NCBI GenBank assembly: GCA_902384585.1 | Contig: CABMCJ010000002.1 | Coordinates: 79,062 to 143,061, forward strand | DNA length: 64,000 bases | Source of the DNA: Candidatus Anstonella stagnisolia | GTDB lineage: Archaea; Micrarchaeota; Micrarchaeia; Anstonellales; Anstonellaceae | Direction: 5' to 3' | Shown: piece after piece, positions 1-8,443 of the stretch | Layout: each line of letters begins with the position of its first letter | Position numbering within the stretch: position 1 is the first letter of the stretch | Made by a program: the position numbers and the translations under genes | The notes under the pieces: generated by a model | Seen by the model: the letters and a program-made list of their open reading frames with translations, nothing else | What the model was told of the DNA's origin: nothing | Database searches by the model: none

Positions 1-4
1 AAGA

Positions 5-175
5 TGCGCCCGCCGGGAATTTCAACCGCAAGGTTTCAGCCCGCCTCTCTTCGGTTTCGAAGAGGGGGTGAGACCTTAGGGGGATTTTCGGATACCTTTC
101 GGTTCCCCCTAGGTTTTTGAACCCGGCTCACGAGATTGGCAACCTCGGATCCTAACCAGACTAGACTACAGGCGC
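5..175 (-). tRNA. tRNA-Gly(GCC) with an intron in the T-loop
   Basis: On the minus strand the acceptor arms GCGCCTG and CGGGCGC pair (one G-T), and the anticodon stem CGAGG/TCTCG encloses the loop TTGCCAA with anticodon GCC. The T-stem CCGGG/CCCGG is complete only if about 98 nt, roughly positions 21-118, are removed from the T-loop, which restores a 7-nt loop (TTCAATT). The insert contains a strong CTCTTCG/CGAAGAG hairpin and a C-rich/G-rich hairpin. Non-canonical bulge-helix-bulge introns outside the anticodon loop are known in archaea; that this is one is inferred from the fold. A TATA-like CTTATAAG at 193-200 lies about 21 bp upstream of the 5' end. No CCA is encoded. Confidence 0.9.
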
Positions 176-231
176 ATGTGAACAAACATTTGCTTATAAG
201 ACTTTAAAAATATGGCGGCGTAGAAAGGCTT

Positions 232-1167
232 ATGAGAATGAGTGCATGCTTTTTTGTGCTTGCTTTTCTTTTTGCGGCAGTTTTTGCGCTCACTTTGCAG
301 GAATTTAAGGCATCTTACTTTTATGCAAACGAGAGCGTAACTTTTAAGGCACTGAAGGCGCAGGGCGCGTATTCGCTTGTGCTTTTTAACGGGAGCGAAG
401 TCGGGATATTTGACTCCGAAAACGGGTCGCTTGTGATGGATAAGGCGAAGATTGCATCCATACTGCGCGAAGACGAATACGCAAGGGCGGATTTTGAGGG
501 GACAAAAACACAGGCAAGCCAGTTCTGGAGCTTGTATTACATGAGCAAGAAGGGAGGGGAGGGGACGTGCAACCAGTATTTCGGGTTAGACAATTACAAC
601 TGCACGGACAAGGTATCCTGCATACGCTCGTGCATGAGCGTCCCGTTGTGCCAGCCCCTCGTGTACGTTGCGGGCTTTGTGGAAGGGATGCAGAAATGGG
701 CAAAAGACAGGGACAGCGTGGATGCGCTTGTGGACGAATTCAATGTCGGGATAGTGGGGGCTTTTTCAAGCGCGCAGGGGATGCAGGAGAAAGGCGAGCA
801 GCTTGAGGGTATAATTGCGCAGGCTGCAAAAGTTAAAAACAGCGGCATTTTCTGGGACCATACGGACGCGCAGTGCAAGAGCAAAACGTGCTTTGCGTTC
901 TGCCCAAAGCCGGATTACGGGGAGAAAGAGGCGGAAGAGCTTGCAGGGAAAATGCTTGTTGTGAAAAGTGCGATTGAAGGCGAGGGCGCAAGGGTGCAGA
1001 GGGCAAATGAGATGCAAACTAAAAGCGAGTGGCTGCAGGAACGCTCAAAAGAGGTTGGGAAACAGCAGCCGCAGCCCCAAGAGGGGAAAAGCGCTGGATG
1101 CATTCCGATGCTTGCAATTAGCGGGCTTGCTGCAACTGTTTTTATTCTTTATCAGAGAAAGCAATAA
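232..1167 (+). CDS. secreted protein with C-terminal membrane anchor, function unknown
   Basis: The 311-residue product begins with a signal-like hydrophobic stretch (residues 5-20) and ends with a single membrane segment (about 290-306, IPMLAISGLAATVFIL) followed by QRKQ. The main body is therefore predicted to lie outside the cell. It has paired cysteines (residues 112-144 and 217-226) that could form disulfides, an alpha-helical middle, and a Gln/Pro-rich linker before the anchor. The ATG at 232 is about 25 bp after a TTTAAAAATA box (203-212), which fits a leaderless transcript. I do not recognise the family. It sits 12 bp upstream of ahcY and may be co-transcribed. Confidence 0.8.
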   Translation: MRMSACFFVLAFLFAAVFALTLQEFKASYFYANESVTFKALKAQGAYSLVLFNGSEVGIFDSENGSLVMDKAKIASILREDEYARADFEGTKTQASQFWSLYYMSKKGGEGTCNQYFGLDNYNCTDKVSCIRSCMSVPLCQPLVYVAGFVEGMQKWAKDRDSVDALVDEFNVGIVGAFSSAQGMQEKGEQLEGIIAQAAKVKNSGIFWDHTDAQCKSKTCFAFCPKPDYGEKEAEELAGKMLVVKSAIEGEGARVQRANEMQTKSEWLQERSKEVGKQQPQPQEGKSAGCIPMLAISGLAATVFILYQRKQ

Positions 1168-1179
1168 CGAGGGGAGAAC

Positions 1180-2457
1180 ATGAGCAAAGTAAAGGACATT
1201 TCATTTTCAAAAGACGGGGAGCAGGAGCTCTATTGGGCGCGGGTGCACATGCCTATTTTGGCGCAGATAAAGAAGGACTTTGAGAAAGAAAAACCTCTTA
1301 AGGGGCTTGTAATAGGGGTTGCGCTGCACCTTGAGAAAAAGACTGGAATATTGCTTGAAACGCTTGCTGCAGGAGGTGCGCAGATATGGGCTGCCTCGTG
1401 CAACCCGCTTTCCACGGATGACAGGGTTGCGGCTGCACTCTCTTCAAAAATGAATGTATTTGCATGGGCTGGGCAGAGCAAAGAGGAGTATTATTGGTGC
1501 CTTGAGCAGGTCATTTCCCAGAAACCGCAAATACTCATAGACGATGGATGCGACCTCACGTTGCTTGCGCACCAGAAGGGATATGAGAAACTTGTGCTGG
1601 GTGCGTGCGAGGAAACTACTACGGGCGTGAACCGGCTGCATGCAATGCACCGGGACGGGAAACTGAAATTCCCTGTTTTTGCGGTGAATGATGCGTATTC
1701 CAAACATCTTTTTGACAATCGGTATGGGACTGGGCAGAGCACGCTGGACGCGATTATGAATATGCTCAATCTTATTGTGGCTGGAAAAACAGTCGTTGTT
1801 GCGGGATACGGATGGTGCGGCAAGGGAATTGCAAAAAGGATGTCTGCGATGGGTGCGCGCGTTGTATCCGTAGAAATAGACGGGGACTTGGGCGAGGACA
1901 AATCATCCGGAAGCGGAGTGCACAAGGCGCTTGAAGCGCTCTATGACGGGTTTGCAGTAATGAAGATGGAAGAGGCTGCAAAAATCGGGGACATTTTTGT
2001 CACTGCGACAGGGAACCGTGACATACTTACTGAGAAAGAGTTCCGCCTCATGAAAGATGGCGCAATCGTGAGCAACTCAGGGCACTTTGACAATGAGATT
2101 GATGTTGCATACCTTGAGAAAAATGCGAAAAGCAAAAAAGAAGTGAAACCAAACGTAATGGAATACGAGATATTTGGGAAGAAAATTTACCTTCTTTCCC
2201 AAGGCAGGCTTGTGAATTTGGCGCGCCCCACTGGACAAGGGCACCCTGTTGAAATAATGGACGGGTCTTTTGGGATACAGGCGCTTTGCGTGCGCGAACT
2301 TGCGAAAAACACGCCGAAAAAGGCAGGCGTGCAGGCAGTCCCGAAAGAAATTGATGATGCGGTTGCGAGAATGGCACTGAAAGCAAACGGGGTTGTGCTT
2401 GGAAAGCCTACGAAAGAGCAAATTGAGTATGCGAAAGGGTATGGGGAAGGGACTTAG
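1180..2457 (+). CDS. ahcY: adenosylhomocysteinase (SAHH)
   Basis: This 425-residue cytosolic, NAD-dependent enzyme hydrolyses S-adenosylhomocysteine to adenosine and homocysteine, removing the product inhibitor of methyltransferases. The NAD-binding segment VVVAGYGWCGKGIA (about residue 205) and the family C-terminal signature NLARPTGQGHP (about residue 345) are both present. The product is full length for the shorter archaeal and bacterial form. The ATG follows a GGGGAG ribosome site and lies 12 bp after the preceding gene. Trm1, the RNA methyltransferases and the other SAM-dependent enzymes in the window would supply its substrate. Confidence 0.96.
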   Translation: MSKVKDISFSKDGEQELYWARVHMPILAQIKKDFEKEKPLKGLVIGVALHLEKKTGILLETLAAGGAQIWAASCNPLSTDDRVAAALSSKMNVFAWAGQSKEEYYWCLEQVISQKPQILIDDGCDLTLLAHQKGYEKLVLGACEETTTGVNRLHAMHRDGKLKFPVFAVNDAYSKHLFDNRYGTGQSTLDAIMNMLNLIVAGKTVVVAGYGWCGKGIAKRMSAMGARVVSVEIDGDLGEDKSSGSGVHKALEALYDGFAVMKMEEAAKIGDIFVTATGNRDILTEKEFRLMKDGAIVSNSGHFDNEIDVAYLEKNAKSKKEVKPNVMEYEIFGKKIYLLSQGRLVNLARPTGQGHPVEIMDGSFGIQALCVRELAKNTPKKAGVQAVPKEIDDAVARMALKANGVVLGKPTKEQIEYAKGYGEGT

Positions 2458-2460
2458 GAG

Positions 2461-2826
2461 TTAGTTTTTCAATTCTTTTTTGCCAGCAGATTCCATCACG
2501 TGCTGCCTGCCTATTATGCACAAGCCTGTGATGCCCCACATTATTGGAAGCCATAGGGGGACTCCTGCGATGTTGGGCGCGGCATATTTCCATGCGCCCA
2601 GGCTTATCAGGGCTGATTCTGTGGCAGCGCCTCCAATGCCGCAGAAAATGAAGAGCTTTATTTCAGAATTGCTTTGCCTGTGCATAAGCCTTATTGTGCC
2701 CAGTGCAAGAAGTTCTGCTGCAAGAAGGAGTGGCCGCTCCCACAGCAGCAAAGCTGAGGAGATGGAAAGAGGGCCAAGGTATTTTGAGATTGCAAGTGAG
2801 ATGGAATCGGCAAAGCACTCCTGCAT
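2461..2826 (-). CDS. small integral membrane protein
   Basis: From the ATG at 2826 the product is about 121 residues with roughly four hydrophobic segments. Near the C-terminus it has the motif GAWKYAAPNIAGVPLWLP, resembling a motif in small uncharacterised membrane families; I cannot name the family with confidence. The frame stays open to an ATG at 3030, but the extra 68 residues have an unprotein-like composition, and a TTTAAAC box at 2860-2866 is suitably placed for the 2826 start. I therefore prefer the short form. It is convergent with ahcY, with 3 bp between the stops. Confidence 0.6.
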   Translation of the reverse strand: MQECFADSISLAISKYLGPLSISSALLLWERPLLLAAELLALGTIRLMHRQSNSEIKLFIFCGIGGAATESALISLGAWKYAAPNIAGVPLWLPIMWGITGLCIIGRQHVMESAGKKELKN

Positions 2827-2859
2827 CCTGCTTTTTTGCTGGCAGTCGGCGATTGCAGG

Positions 2860-2866
2860 TTTAAAC
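2860..2866. promoter_or_regulatory. possible bidirectional TATA box
   Basis: TTTAAAC lies inside the near-palindrome GTTTAAAC. It is about 37 bp from the ATG at 2826 on the minus strand and about 47 bp from the ATG at 2911 on the plus strand, so it could serve both divergent starts with short leaders. Confidence 0.35.
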
Positions 2867-2910
2867 GGCTCTTGGATTTGAGTTGCATCTTTAGCAATGG
2901 GCTGGGTTTC

Positions 2911-3024
2911 ATGGATTGCCCTGTTTGCAAAAATGCCGCGGCTGCGTGCCTTGAGGAGCCGGAGATTGCGGGCAATGTGGAAATGCACGCGGGCTGGCTG
3001 TTGCGTAGGGAGGCTGCTATCTAG
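2911..3024 (+). CDS. possible 37-residue Cys-containing small protein
   Basis: This short frame begins MDCPVCKN and contains CPVC, a third Cys and a His (EMHAGW), a plausible single zinc site. Its codons (GCG, GAG, GGC, TGC) match the genome's coding style. The opposite-strand reading of the same region looks like noise, which supports this strand. The TTTAAAC box at 2860 is the candidate promoter. Function is unknown and the call is tentative. Confidence 0.35.
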   Translation: MDCPVCKNAAAACLEEPEIAGNVEMHAGWLLRREAAI

Positions 3025-3134
3025 TTGCATAAGCTTAATATTTGTGTGATTATGTTATTAAAGCTTTTTTGAAAAACAGGGAAGAAACAAAAAAGTAAAA
3101 GAGGCAGGCTTGGCTCGTTAATTCTGGTTGGGCT

Positions 3135-4514
3135 CTACGGGCAATTTCTTTCGCAGTATTCTATGAGCTTTGAGAGCGCGCGTATTGCTGAGGAAGGGGA
3201 GGAGTAGGTGGGCACGCCCATTGAGTCCAACTGGCGCCTTTGCGCCTCCGTGTATTCCCCTCCTGTGGAAACGCATACTATGGGTTTTGCGCAGCCTTGC
3301 GCTGCTTTTGCTATTATGCCTGTTACGGACGAATCAAGCGCAGGGGTTTGGAAAAGGAGGATTACGAGAACTGCGTCCACGTTTTTGTCTGCGAGCAAAA
3401 GTTGCAGAGACTTTTCATATCTTGCTGCATCTGCATCCCCTATTATGTCAAGCGGATTTTTTGCGTTTGCATAAGTTGGGAGGAAGGATTTTAGGGCGGA
3501 AGTTGTTTGGGAGGAAAGGGAAGCAAGCTGCAGATTATGATATTCTATTGCATCTGCTGCGAGAACGCCGTTTCCGCCGCCGTTTGTGAGCACTGCGATG
3601 CGCTTTCCGTTTGTGCGAGGCAGCATGAAAATCTTGGGGAGGTCGAACAAATCGTCAAGCGTGTGCGCCTCTATTATGCCTGCCTGCGCAAATGCGGCTT
3701 TGTATGCTGCCGCGCTTCCTGCAAGCGAGCCTGTGTGCGAGGCAACCGCAACTGTCCCTGAGGCGCTTACGCCTGCCTTTAGCGCTATGATGGGCTTTTG
3801 GGGAGTTATTTCGGATGCAATTTGCAGGAATTTCTTTCCGTCCTTAACGCCCTCCAAATAGAGAACGATTGTTTTTGTTTCCTCATCCCCTGCAAGGTAT
3901 TGGAGCAAATCGGACTCGTCTATTACGGACGCGTTTCCAAAAGAAACGAATTTTGAGATTCCTATTCCATATCTGGAAGCCAAGTCTAGTATGCAGCCGC
4001 CAATTGCGCCGGACTGGGAAATGAATGCGATTTCGCCTTTTTTCGGGCGCCCAAGCTTGTAGGTGGGAAGGAAAACGCTGTCTGTCTGGGAGGAAATGCA
4101 AAGGGAGCCCATGCAGTTGGGGCCTATAAGGGCGATGGAATATTTTTTTGCGGTTTGCACGAGCTTTTCCTCAAGCTTTTTGTTCCCCACTTCGGAAAAG
4201 CCGCCGGATATTACAACTGCGGCTTTTGCGCCTTTTTTTGCGCATTCAAGAAGCGCCTGAACTGCCGCCTCTGCTGGGATTGCGATTATTGCGCACTCAA
4301 AGGGAGAGGGAACGTCCTGCACTGAGGCGTAGCAGCGCATGCCAAGTATTTCGCTTGAATGCGGATTTACGGGGTAAATTTGACCCTTGAAGCCTGCTTG
4401 GAGAAAATTCCTAAGTATTGCGTGCCCGATTTTGGAGGGCTCATGCGACGCGCCCACTATGCACACGCTCTTTGGGGAGAAAACATATTGGAGGTTGGAT
4501 GCGGGGGATTTCAT
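3135..4514 (-). CDS. acdA: acetate/acyl-CoA ligase (ADP-forming), alpha subunit
   Basis: The 459-residue product has an N-terminal CoA-binding Rossmann domain (FSPKSVCIVGASHEP) and two succinyl-CoA-synthetase-like ligase domains. The segment ASHTGSLAGS (about residue 258) carries the histidine phosphorylated during catalysis in this family. The enzyme converts acyl-CoA, ADP and phosphate to acid, CoA and ATP, which is a main substrate-level ATP source in fermenting archaea. The separate beta subunit is encoded 9 bp upstream on the same strand, so the two form an operon and presumably a heterooligomer. Substrate preference (acetyl, branched-chain or aryl) cannot be read from the sequence. Confidence 0.93.
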   Translation of the reverse strand: MKSPASNLQYVFSPKSVCIVGASHEPSKIGHAILRNFLQAGFKGQIYPVNPHSSEILGMRCYASVQDVPSPFECAIIAIPAEAAVQALLECAKKGAKAAVVISGGFSEVGNKKLEEKLVQTAKKYSIALIGPNCMGSLCISSQTDSVFLPTYKLGRPKKGEIAFISQSGAIGGCILDLASRYGIGISKFVSFGNASVIDESDLLQYLAGDEETKTIVLYLEGVKDGKKFLQIASEITPQKPIIALKAGVSASGTVAVASHTGSLAGSAAAYKAAFAQAGIIEAHTLDDLFDLPKIFMLPRTNGKRIAVLTNGGGNGVLAADAIEYHNLQLASLSSQTTSALKSFLPTYANAKNPLDIIGDADAARYEKSLQLLLADKNVDAVLVILLFQTPALDSSVTGIIAKAAQGCAKPIVCVSTGGEYTEAQRRQLDSMGVPTYSSPSSAIRALSKLIEYCERNCP

Positions 4515-4523
4515 TTTACCAGC

Positions 4524-5150
4524 TTATTTTACCATTCTCATGTCTACTACTTCGCAGTAGTCTTTGTGCACTATTACGGGGTTCAAATCCAGCTCTGCGG
4601 GATTTTTCTTTATGAGGAGTTGGGAGACTTTTGCAAGCACGTCTATGAGGGCTGCCTCGTTTATGGGCTTTCCGCGCACTCCTGCAAGCACCTTGTATCC
4701 TTTTACTTCGCGTATCATGCGCGCAGCCTCGCTTTTGTCTATTGGGCACACTCTCCAGGAAACGTCTTTGTACACTTCTACGAAAATGCCGCCCATGCCA
4801 AACATTATGAGCTGCCCGAACTGGGCATCGCGCTTTCCGCCTATTATCACTTCTATTCCTGCTGCTGCCATCTTTTGCACGAGCACGCCCTGTATGCGAG
4901 CGCCTTTTGCGTTTTGGAGGACCTTTTTGTATCCTGCTCGCACTTCCTGCTCATTTTGCAAATTAAGGAGAACCGCGCCCCTGTCTGTCTTGTGCGGGAT
5001 GTCGGGAGAAACTATCTTGAGCACAACCGGGAAGCCGAGCTTCTTTGCGGCTAAGGCTGTTGCGTCCTCGGTTTTTGCAAGCTTAAACGGCGCGCAGTTT
5101 ATGCGGTTTTTCTGGAGTAGGGAGAAATCGGAAATTACCTTGCTTGCCAT
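4524..5150 (-). CDS. acdB: acetate/acyl-CoA ligase (ADP-forming), beta subunit
   Basis: The 208-residue ATP-grasp subunit has the nucleotide-binding segment GFPVVLKIVSPDIPHKTD, the glycine-rich MFGMGGIFVEVYKDV and the metal-site region ELDLNPV. It carries the ATP half-reaction and pairs with the alpha subunit encoded directly downstream. It is slightly shorter than the usual 230 or so residues because the N-terminus is trimmed. The ATG at 5150 is 10 bp after the stop of the winged-helix gene upstream, so all three may share a transcript. Confidence 0.92.
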   Translation of the reverse strand: MASKVISDFSLLQKNRINCAPFKLAKTEDATALAAKKLGFPVVLKIVSPDIPHKTDRGAVLLNLQNEQEVRAGYKKVLQNAKGARIQGVLVQKMAAAGIEVIIGGKRDAQFGQLIMFGMGGIFVEVYKDVSWRVCPIDKSEAARMIREVKGYKVLAGVRGKPINEAALIDVLAKVSQLLIKKNPAELDLNPVIVHKDYCEVVDMRMVK

Positions 5151-5160
5151 TGCAACACCC

Positions 5161-6075
5161 CTAACCCAGCTTTATGAAAGCAGAGGTGAGAGCGTAAAAG
5201 AGAAGCGCGCAAAAGAGCAGCAGGAGCACCAAATACGGAAGGTATGCGGAAAGGTAAAAGGAAATCTTTGAGATGAAACGCTCGAACTTTACGTCCTTGG
5301 GCTTGTGATGGGCTGGATGGTGGGGCGGCTGGGCATTGTGCTGGCCGGATTGGGCGGCTTTTGCATCCCCTTGCGCTGAAGCCCCCTCTTTTTTCTCCTG
5401 TGGCTGTTTCATGAGAGCGTCCACGTCCTCGCTTGCGGCTGCTGCTTCGCTCACGCTTACGAGGTTCTTTGGGACCCATGGGGGCGAGCCGGAAGCGGGC
5501 TTTGGCTGCGCAACAAGCGTAGTCTGTGGAGTGACGGGCTTTGAAAGTGCAGTAGTTGCGGGCTGTGTTGTGGGTTGCGCTTGGGGAGTTGAAGTCCCGG
5601 TTGCAGGAGCTGTTGTCTGCGCGCGGATTCCGCCTGTGGAATTAAATCCTTTTTCAGTAAGTGAAACGTAAATTTTTGCAGAGCGAAGCGTGTAGTCTAT
5701 GTATTGCTGCACTGAGAGCTTTTGCAAATGGTATGCGAGGTCGCCCTGGCGGATGTTTATTGCGTTGCTTATGCCCTCCAGGTCGCGCACTCCTGAGGCG
5801 AGAGTGGAAAGTATTGAAGTGTCAAGCGCATCTATGGGCTCTCTTGATTTCTCGTTTGCAACCGTGAGGATGCTTGCGCCCGCGTCCGTGAGGACTACGC
5901 GGCTTAAGCCGCCCACTGAGGACATTATGTCAAGGTATCCCTTGAGCTTCATTGTGCCCAAGAGGTTCGCGGTCTCAAAAAAAGAGGTGTTTATGGAGCT
6001 TCCGAACTTCTCGACCGTTGATTCGGTGTCGATTTTCAAAAGCACTGCCAAATCCAGAAAAGTTAGCTCGTTCAT
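5161..6075 (-). CDS. tail-anchored winged-helix protein
   Basis: Residues 1-75 and 85-145 look like two winged-helix units: FLDLAVLLKIDTESTVEKF, then LSTLASGVRDLEGISNAINI with a LAYHLQKL recognition helix. A Thr/Gln/Pro/Ala-rich linker of about 110 residues follows, and the C-terminus has a hydrophobic segment (about 274-300, LPYLVLLLLFCALLFYAL) with only a few residues after it. The DNA-binding part would face the cytoplasm, tethered to the membrane. It lies directly upstream of acdB-acdA, so it may regulate that operon. Its start is divergent from the beta-CASP gene, 45 bp away. No matching named family is recognised. Confidence 0.75.
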   Translation of the reverse strand: MNELTFLDLAVLLKIDTESTVEKFGSSINTSFFETANLLGTMKLKGYLDIMSSVGGLSRVVLTDAGASILTVANEKSREPIDALDTSILSTLASGVRDLEGISNAINIRQGDLAYHLQKLSVQQYIDYTLRSAKIYVSLTEKGFNSTGGIRAQTTAPATGTSTPQAQPTTQPATTALSKPVTPQTTLVAQPKPASGSPPWVPKNLVSVSEAAAASEDVDALMKQPQEKKEGASAQGDAKAAQSGQHNAQPPHHPAHHKPKDVKFERFISKISFYLSAYLPYLVLLLLFCALLFYALTSAFIKLG

Positions 6076-6096
6076 GAGGGGAGTTCGCCGATAACG

Positions 6097-6103
6097 TTTA
6101 AAT
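6097..6103 (+). promoter_or_regulatory. TATA box setting a leaderless start
   Basis: TTTAAAT is centred 26 bp before the ATG at 6126, so the transcript of the beta-CASP gene probably begins at the start codon. This favours ATG 6126 over the in-frame TTG at 6120. Confidence 0.6.
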
Positions 6104-6125
6104 ATGTTGGGGAGAAGACTTGGAC

Positions 6126-7379
6126 ATGGAACTTACATTCTTAGGAGGCGCGCGCGAAGTGGGAAGGAGCAGCGTGCTTGTGGAAACGGATGCGCGGCTA
6201 CTGCTTGACTATGGGATAAAGATACATGCGGACACCGCATATCCCATGCCGCACCAGGGGGAAATTGATGCGGCCGTAATAACGCACGCGCATTTGGACC
6301 ATTCGGGATTTGTGCCTGAGCTTTACGACAATGATGAGCCTATGTGGCTTGGGACTCCTCCGACACGGACATTGTGCGAAATACTTATACCGGACTGCGC
6401 TAGGATATTGCAAAGGGAAAGGGGCGGGCTACCGTATCGGCATGGGAGCATAAAGCAGGCATTTGAGAATTTTGAGCCGGTCGGGTATGGGCAGGGAAAG
6501 AGCATACGCAACACGCGCATAAATTTCCATGAGGCAGGGCACATCACGGGCTCTGCGATTGTGGAAATCCAGCACAAGAAAACAAAAATTGTGTATACTG
6601 GGGATTTCAAGATGTCGCAGACAAGGATGCATGAGGCTGCGCGCCCCATAAAGGAGGCACATGCACTCATTATGGAGAGCACTTATTTTGACAGGGAGCA
6701 TCCCACGCGCGATGAGATTGAGAGGGATTTGTGCGAGAGAGCGCGCGAAGTAATGGAGAACAAAGGGAACTTGCTCCTTCCTGCGTTTGCGGTTGGAAGG
6801 ACGCAGGAGCTCATAAGGGTTTTCCGTGCGCACATGCGGGATGTGCCCATTTATGTTGACGGGATGGGCTGGGATGCAAGCAAGGCAGTTGCAAAGCACA
6901 CGAACTATATTCGGAACCCGAAACTCTTTAGGAAAGACCTTGAGAGCGTGAGGCATGTGAAAAGCAGGCAGGAGCGGGAAAAGGCGCTCAAAGACCCGTG
7001 CATAATGATTGCGAGCGCGGGAATGCTGCAGGGCGGGCCTGCAATGAGCTATCTTCTCATGCTGAATGCAAGGGAACACCCGGACAGGTCAAAAATCGTA
7101 TTTACTGGGTATTGTGTGGAAGGGACGAATGGGCACAATCTTTTGAACAAGGGGTTTGTGGATGTTGGAGGAGAGCAGCTTAAGGTGAAAGTCCCATACG
7201 AGTATCTGGACTTGTCTGCGCATGCGGGAAGGGAAGAGCTGTTCTCATTTGTGCAGAAAAGCGCGCCTGAGAAAGTATTTTGCATGCACGGGGACAAGCC
7301 TGACGAGTTTGCTGAAGAGCTCAAGCTGGAAGGGTTTGATGCGATTGCACCCAAAATTGGAGAAAGGTTTGAGATTTGA
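6126..7379 (+). CDS. beta-CASP metallo-beta-lactamase ribonuclease (aCPSF2-like)
   Basis: The 417-residue product has the metal-binding HAHLDHSG motif (about residue 57), a second His region (HEAGHITGSA), the YTGDF motif and the beta-CASP segments LLPAFAVGRTQEL and IASAGMLQGGPA, with a final CMHGD. It lacks the N-terminal KH domains of aCPSF1, and its length fits the aCPSF2 group. Such enzymes process or degrade RNA with zinc. The start is taken from the TATA box and the closely following ATG. Confidence 0.9.
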   Translation: MELTFLGGAREVGRSSVLVETDARLLLDYGIKIHADTAYPMPHQGEIDAAVITHAHLDHSGFVPELYDNDEPMWLGTPPTRTLCEILIPDCARILQRERGGLPYRHGSIKQAFENFEPVGYGQGKSIRNTRINFHEAGHITGSAIVEIQHKKTKIVYTGDFKMSQTRMHEAARPIKEAHALIMESTYFDREHPTRDEIERDLCERAREVMENKGNLLLPAFAVGRTQELIRVFRAHMRDVPIYVDGMGWDASKAVAKHTNYIRNPKLFRKDLESVRHVKSRQEREKALKDPCIMIASAGMLQGGPAMSYLLMLNAREHPDRSKIVFTGYCVEGTNGHNLLNKGFVDVGGEQLKVKVPYEYLDLSAHAGREELFSFVQKSAPEKVFCMHGDKPDEFAEELKLEGFDAIAPKIGERFEI

Positions 7380-7388
7380 GAACTTATT

Positions 7389-7949
7389 CTACTTCCTCTC
7401 AATAGTTTTCTGCCCGGGCTTCCAGTCCATTGGGCATAAGCCGCCTGTTTGGAGTGCCTGCAATACGCGCAAAATCTCGTCCACGCTGCGCCCGACATCA
7501 AGGGAGGACACTGTAATGTACTGAAGAACGCCTTCAGGGTCTATTATGAACGTGCCGCGGAGAGAATGCCCTTTTTCCTCTATGAGGACGCCGTATTTTG
7601 AGGAGATTGCGTGCGAGAGGTCGGAGAGCACGGGGAATTTCACCTCTGGGAGGTCTTTGGGAAACCATGCTTTGTGGCAGTCCACGGAGTCAACGGATGC
7701 GCCTATGAGCTGCGTGTTGAGCTTTGTGAATTCCTCCTCTGCTTTTCCAAGGGAGCGAAGCTCGGTTGGGCACACAAAAGTGAAATCGAGAGGGTAGAAG
7801 AAAAGAACGACCCATTTTCCCTTGTAGTCCGAGAGGGAAATTTTCTTTTTGTCCCCGTTTGAGTATGCGTCCGCGCTAAAGTGCGGGGCTGGCTTTCCGA
7901 CCTTGAGCTGCTCAACGCAGCATTCGTCCATGCATTCGTATCCTTCCAT
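7389..7949 (-). CDS. peroxiredoxin (AhpC/Prx type)
   Basis: The 186-residue thiol peroxidase reduces hydrogen peroxide and organic peroxides. The peroxidatic cysteine is in DFTFVCPTE (about residue 60), and a second Cys in GLCPMDWKPG near the C-terminus can act as resolving residue, making it a 2-Cys type. An unusual N-terminal cluster (ECMDECC) adds three cysteines. GGTGAT precedes the ATG at 7949, and a TATATAA element lies near 7981-7986. The thioredoxin reductase at 10.0 kb and the thioredoxin-like proteins in this window are possible electron donors. Confidence 0.94.
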   Translation of the reverse strand: MEGYECMDECCVEQLKVGKPAPHFSADAYSNGDKKKISLSDYKGKWVVLFFYPLDFTFVCPTELRSLGKAEEEFTKLNTQLIGASVDSVDCHKAWFPKDLPEVKFPVLSDLSHAISSKYGVLIEEKGHSLRGTFIIDPEGVLQYITVSSLDVGRSVDEILRVLQALQTGGLCPMDWKPGQKTIERK

Positions 7950-8032
7950 AGTATCACCTTTTTGTTTTGTAGAACAGCGTTATATAGGCACAAAGAAATT
8001 AAAAGAGAGTGCATAACATACAGGTGGTTTTG

Positions 8033-8440
8033 ATGAAAATTGCGGTTTTTGCGCTTGCTGCGGTGCTTTTGCTCACTGTTTCCTTTGCGGCGTGCGAGTT
8101 CAATGCGAGCAAGGCGCTCAAGGATGCGAATACGAGGCTGGGCTGGTACAAGAACCACCAGAATGCGACTTTTGCGAAATTGCTGCTGAATGGGAAGAGA
8201 ACAAACATCACAATTGATGGTGTTTCGTATTATGCCCAGTACAAGGATGACAAGATAACGCAGATTGCGCCAGTGAGGGCGGAATTTGAGGCACAGCTTG
8301 ATTCGTGCACTGCAGTTGGGATTTGGAACGGGAGCATAAGCGGCAAGACGGCGCTGAACAAGAAGCTTGTGAAAATAAAGGCAAACAACTTCTTTGACGG
8401 GCTATTGCTGGGAATGCTTGCACAGGTATTGCCTAGCTAG
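8033..8440 (+). CDS. small secreted protein, function unknown
   Basis: From the ATG at 8033, preceded by GGTGG, the product is 135 residues with a clear signal peptide (MKIAVFALAAVLLLTVSFAAC). A cysteine directly after the hydrophobic stretch could be a lipid-attachment site. The mature part has a few N-glycosylation-type NxT/S sites and one further Cys. The family is not recognised. The frame is open further upstream, but the signal peptide and ribosome site fix the start. Confidence 0.7.
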   Translation: MKIAVFALAAVLLLTVSFAACEFNASKALKDANTRLGWYKNHQNATFAKLLLNGKRTNITIDGVSYYAQYKDDKITQIAPVRAEFEAQLDSCTAVGIWNGSISGKTALNKKLVKIKANNFFDGLLLGMLAQVLPS

Positions 8441-8443
8441 AAT

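Noticed and set aside
4359-5271. plus-strand open frames opposite the AcdB gene
   Set aside because: The minus strand encodes a clear ATP-grasp subunit; the opposite frames are His/Tyr/Cys-rich shadows.
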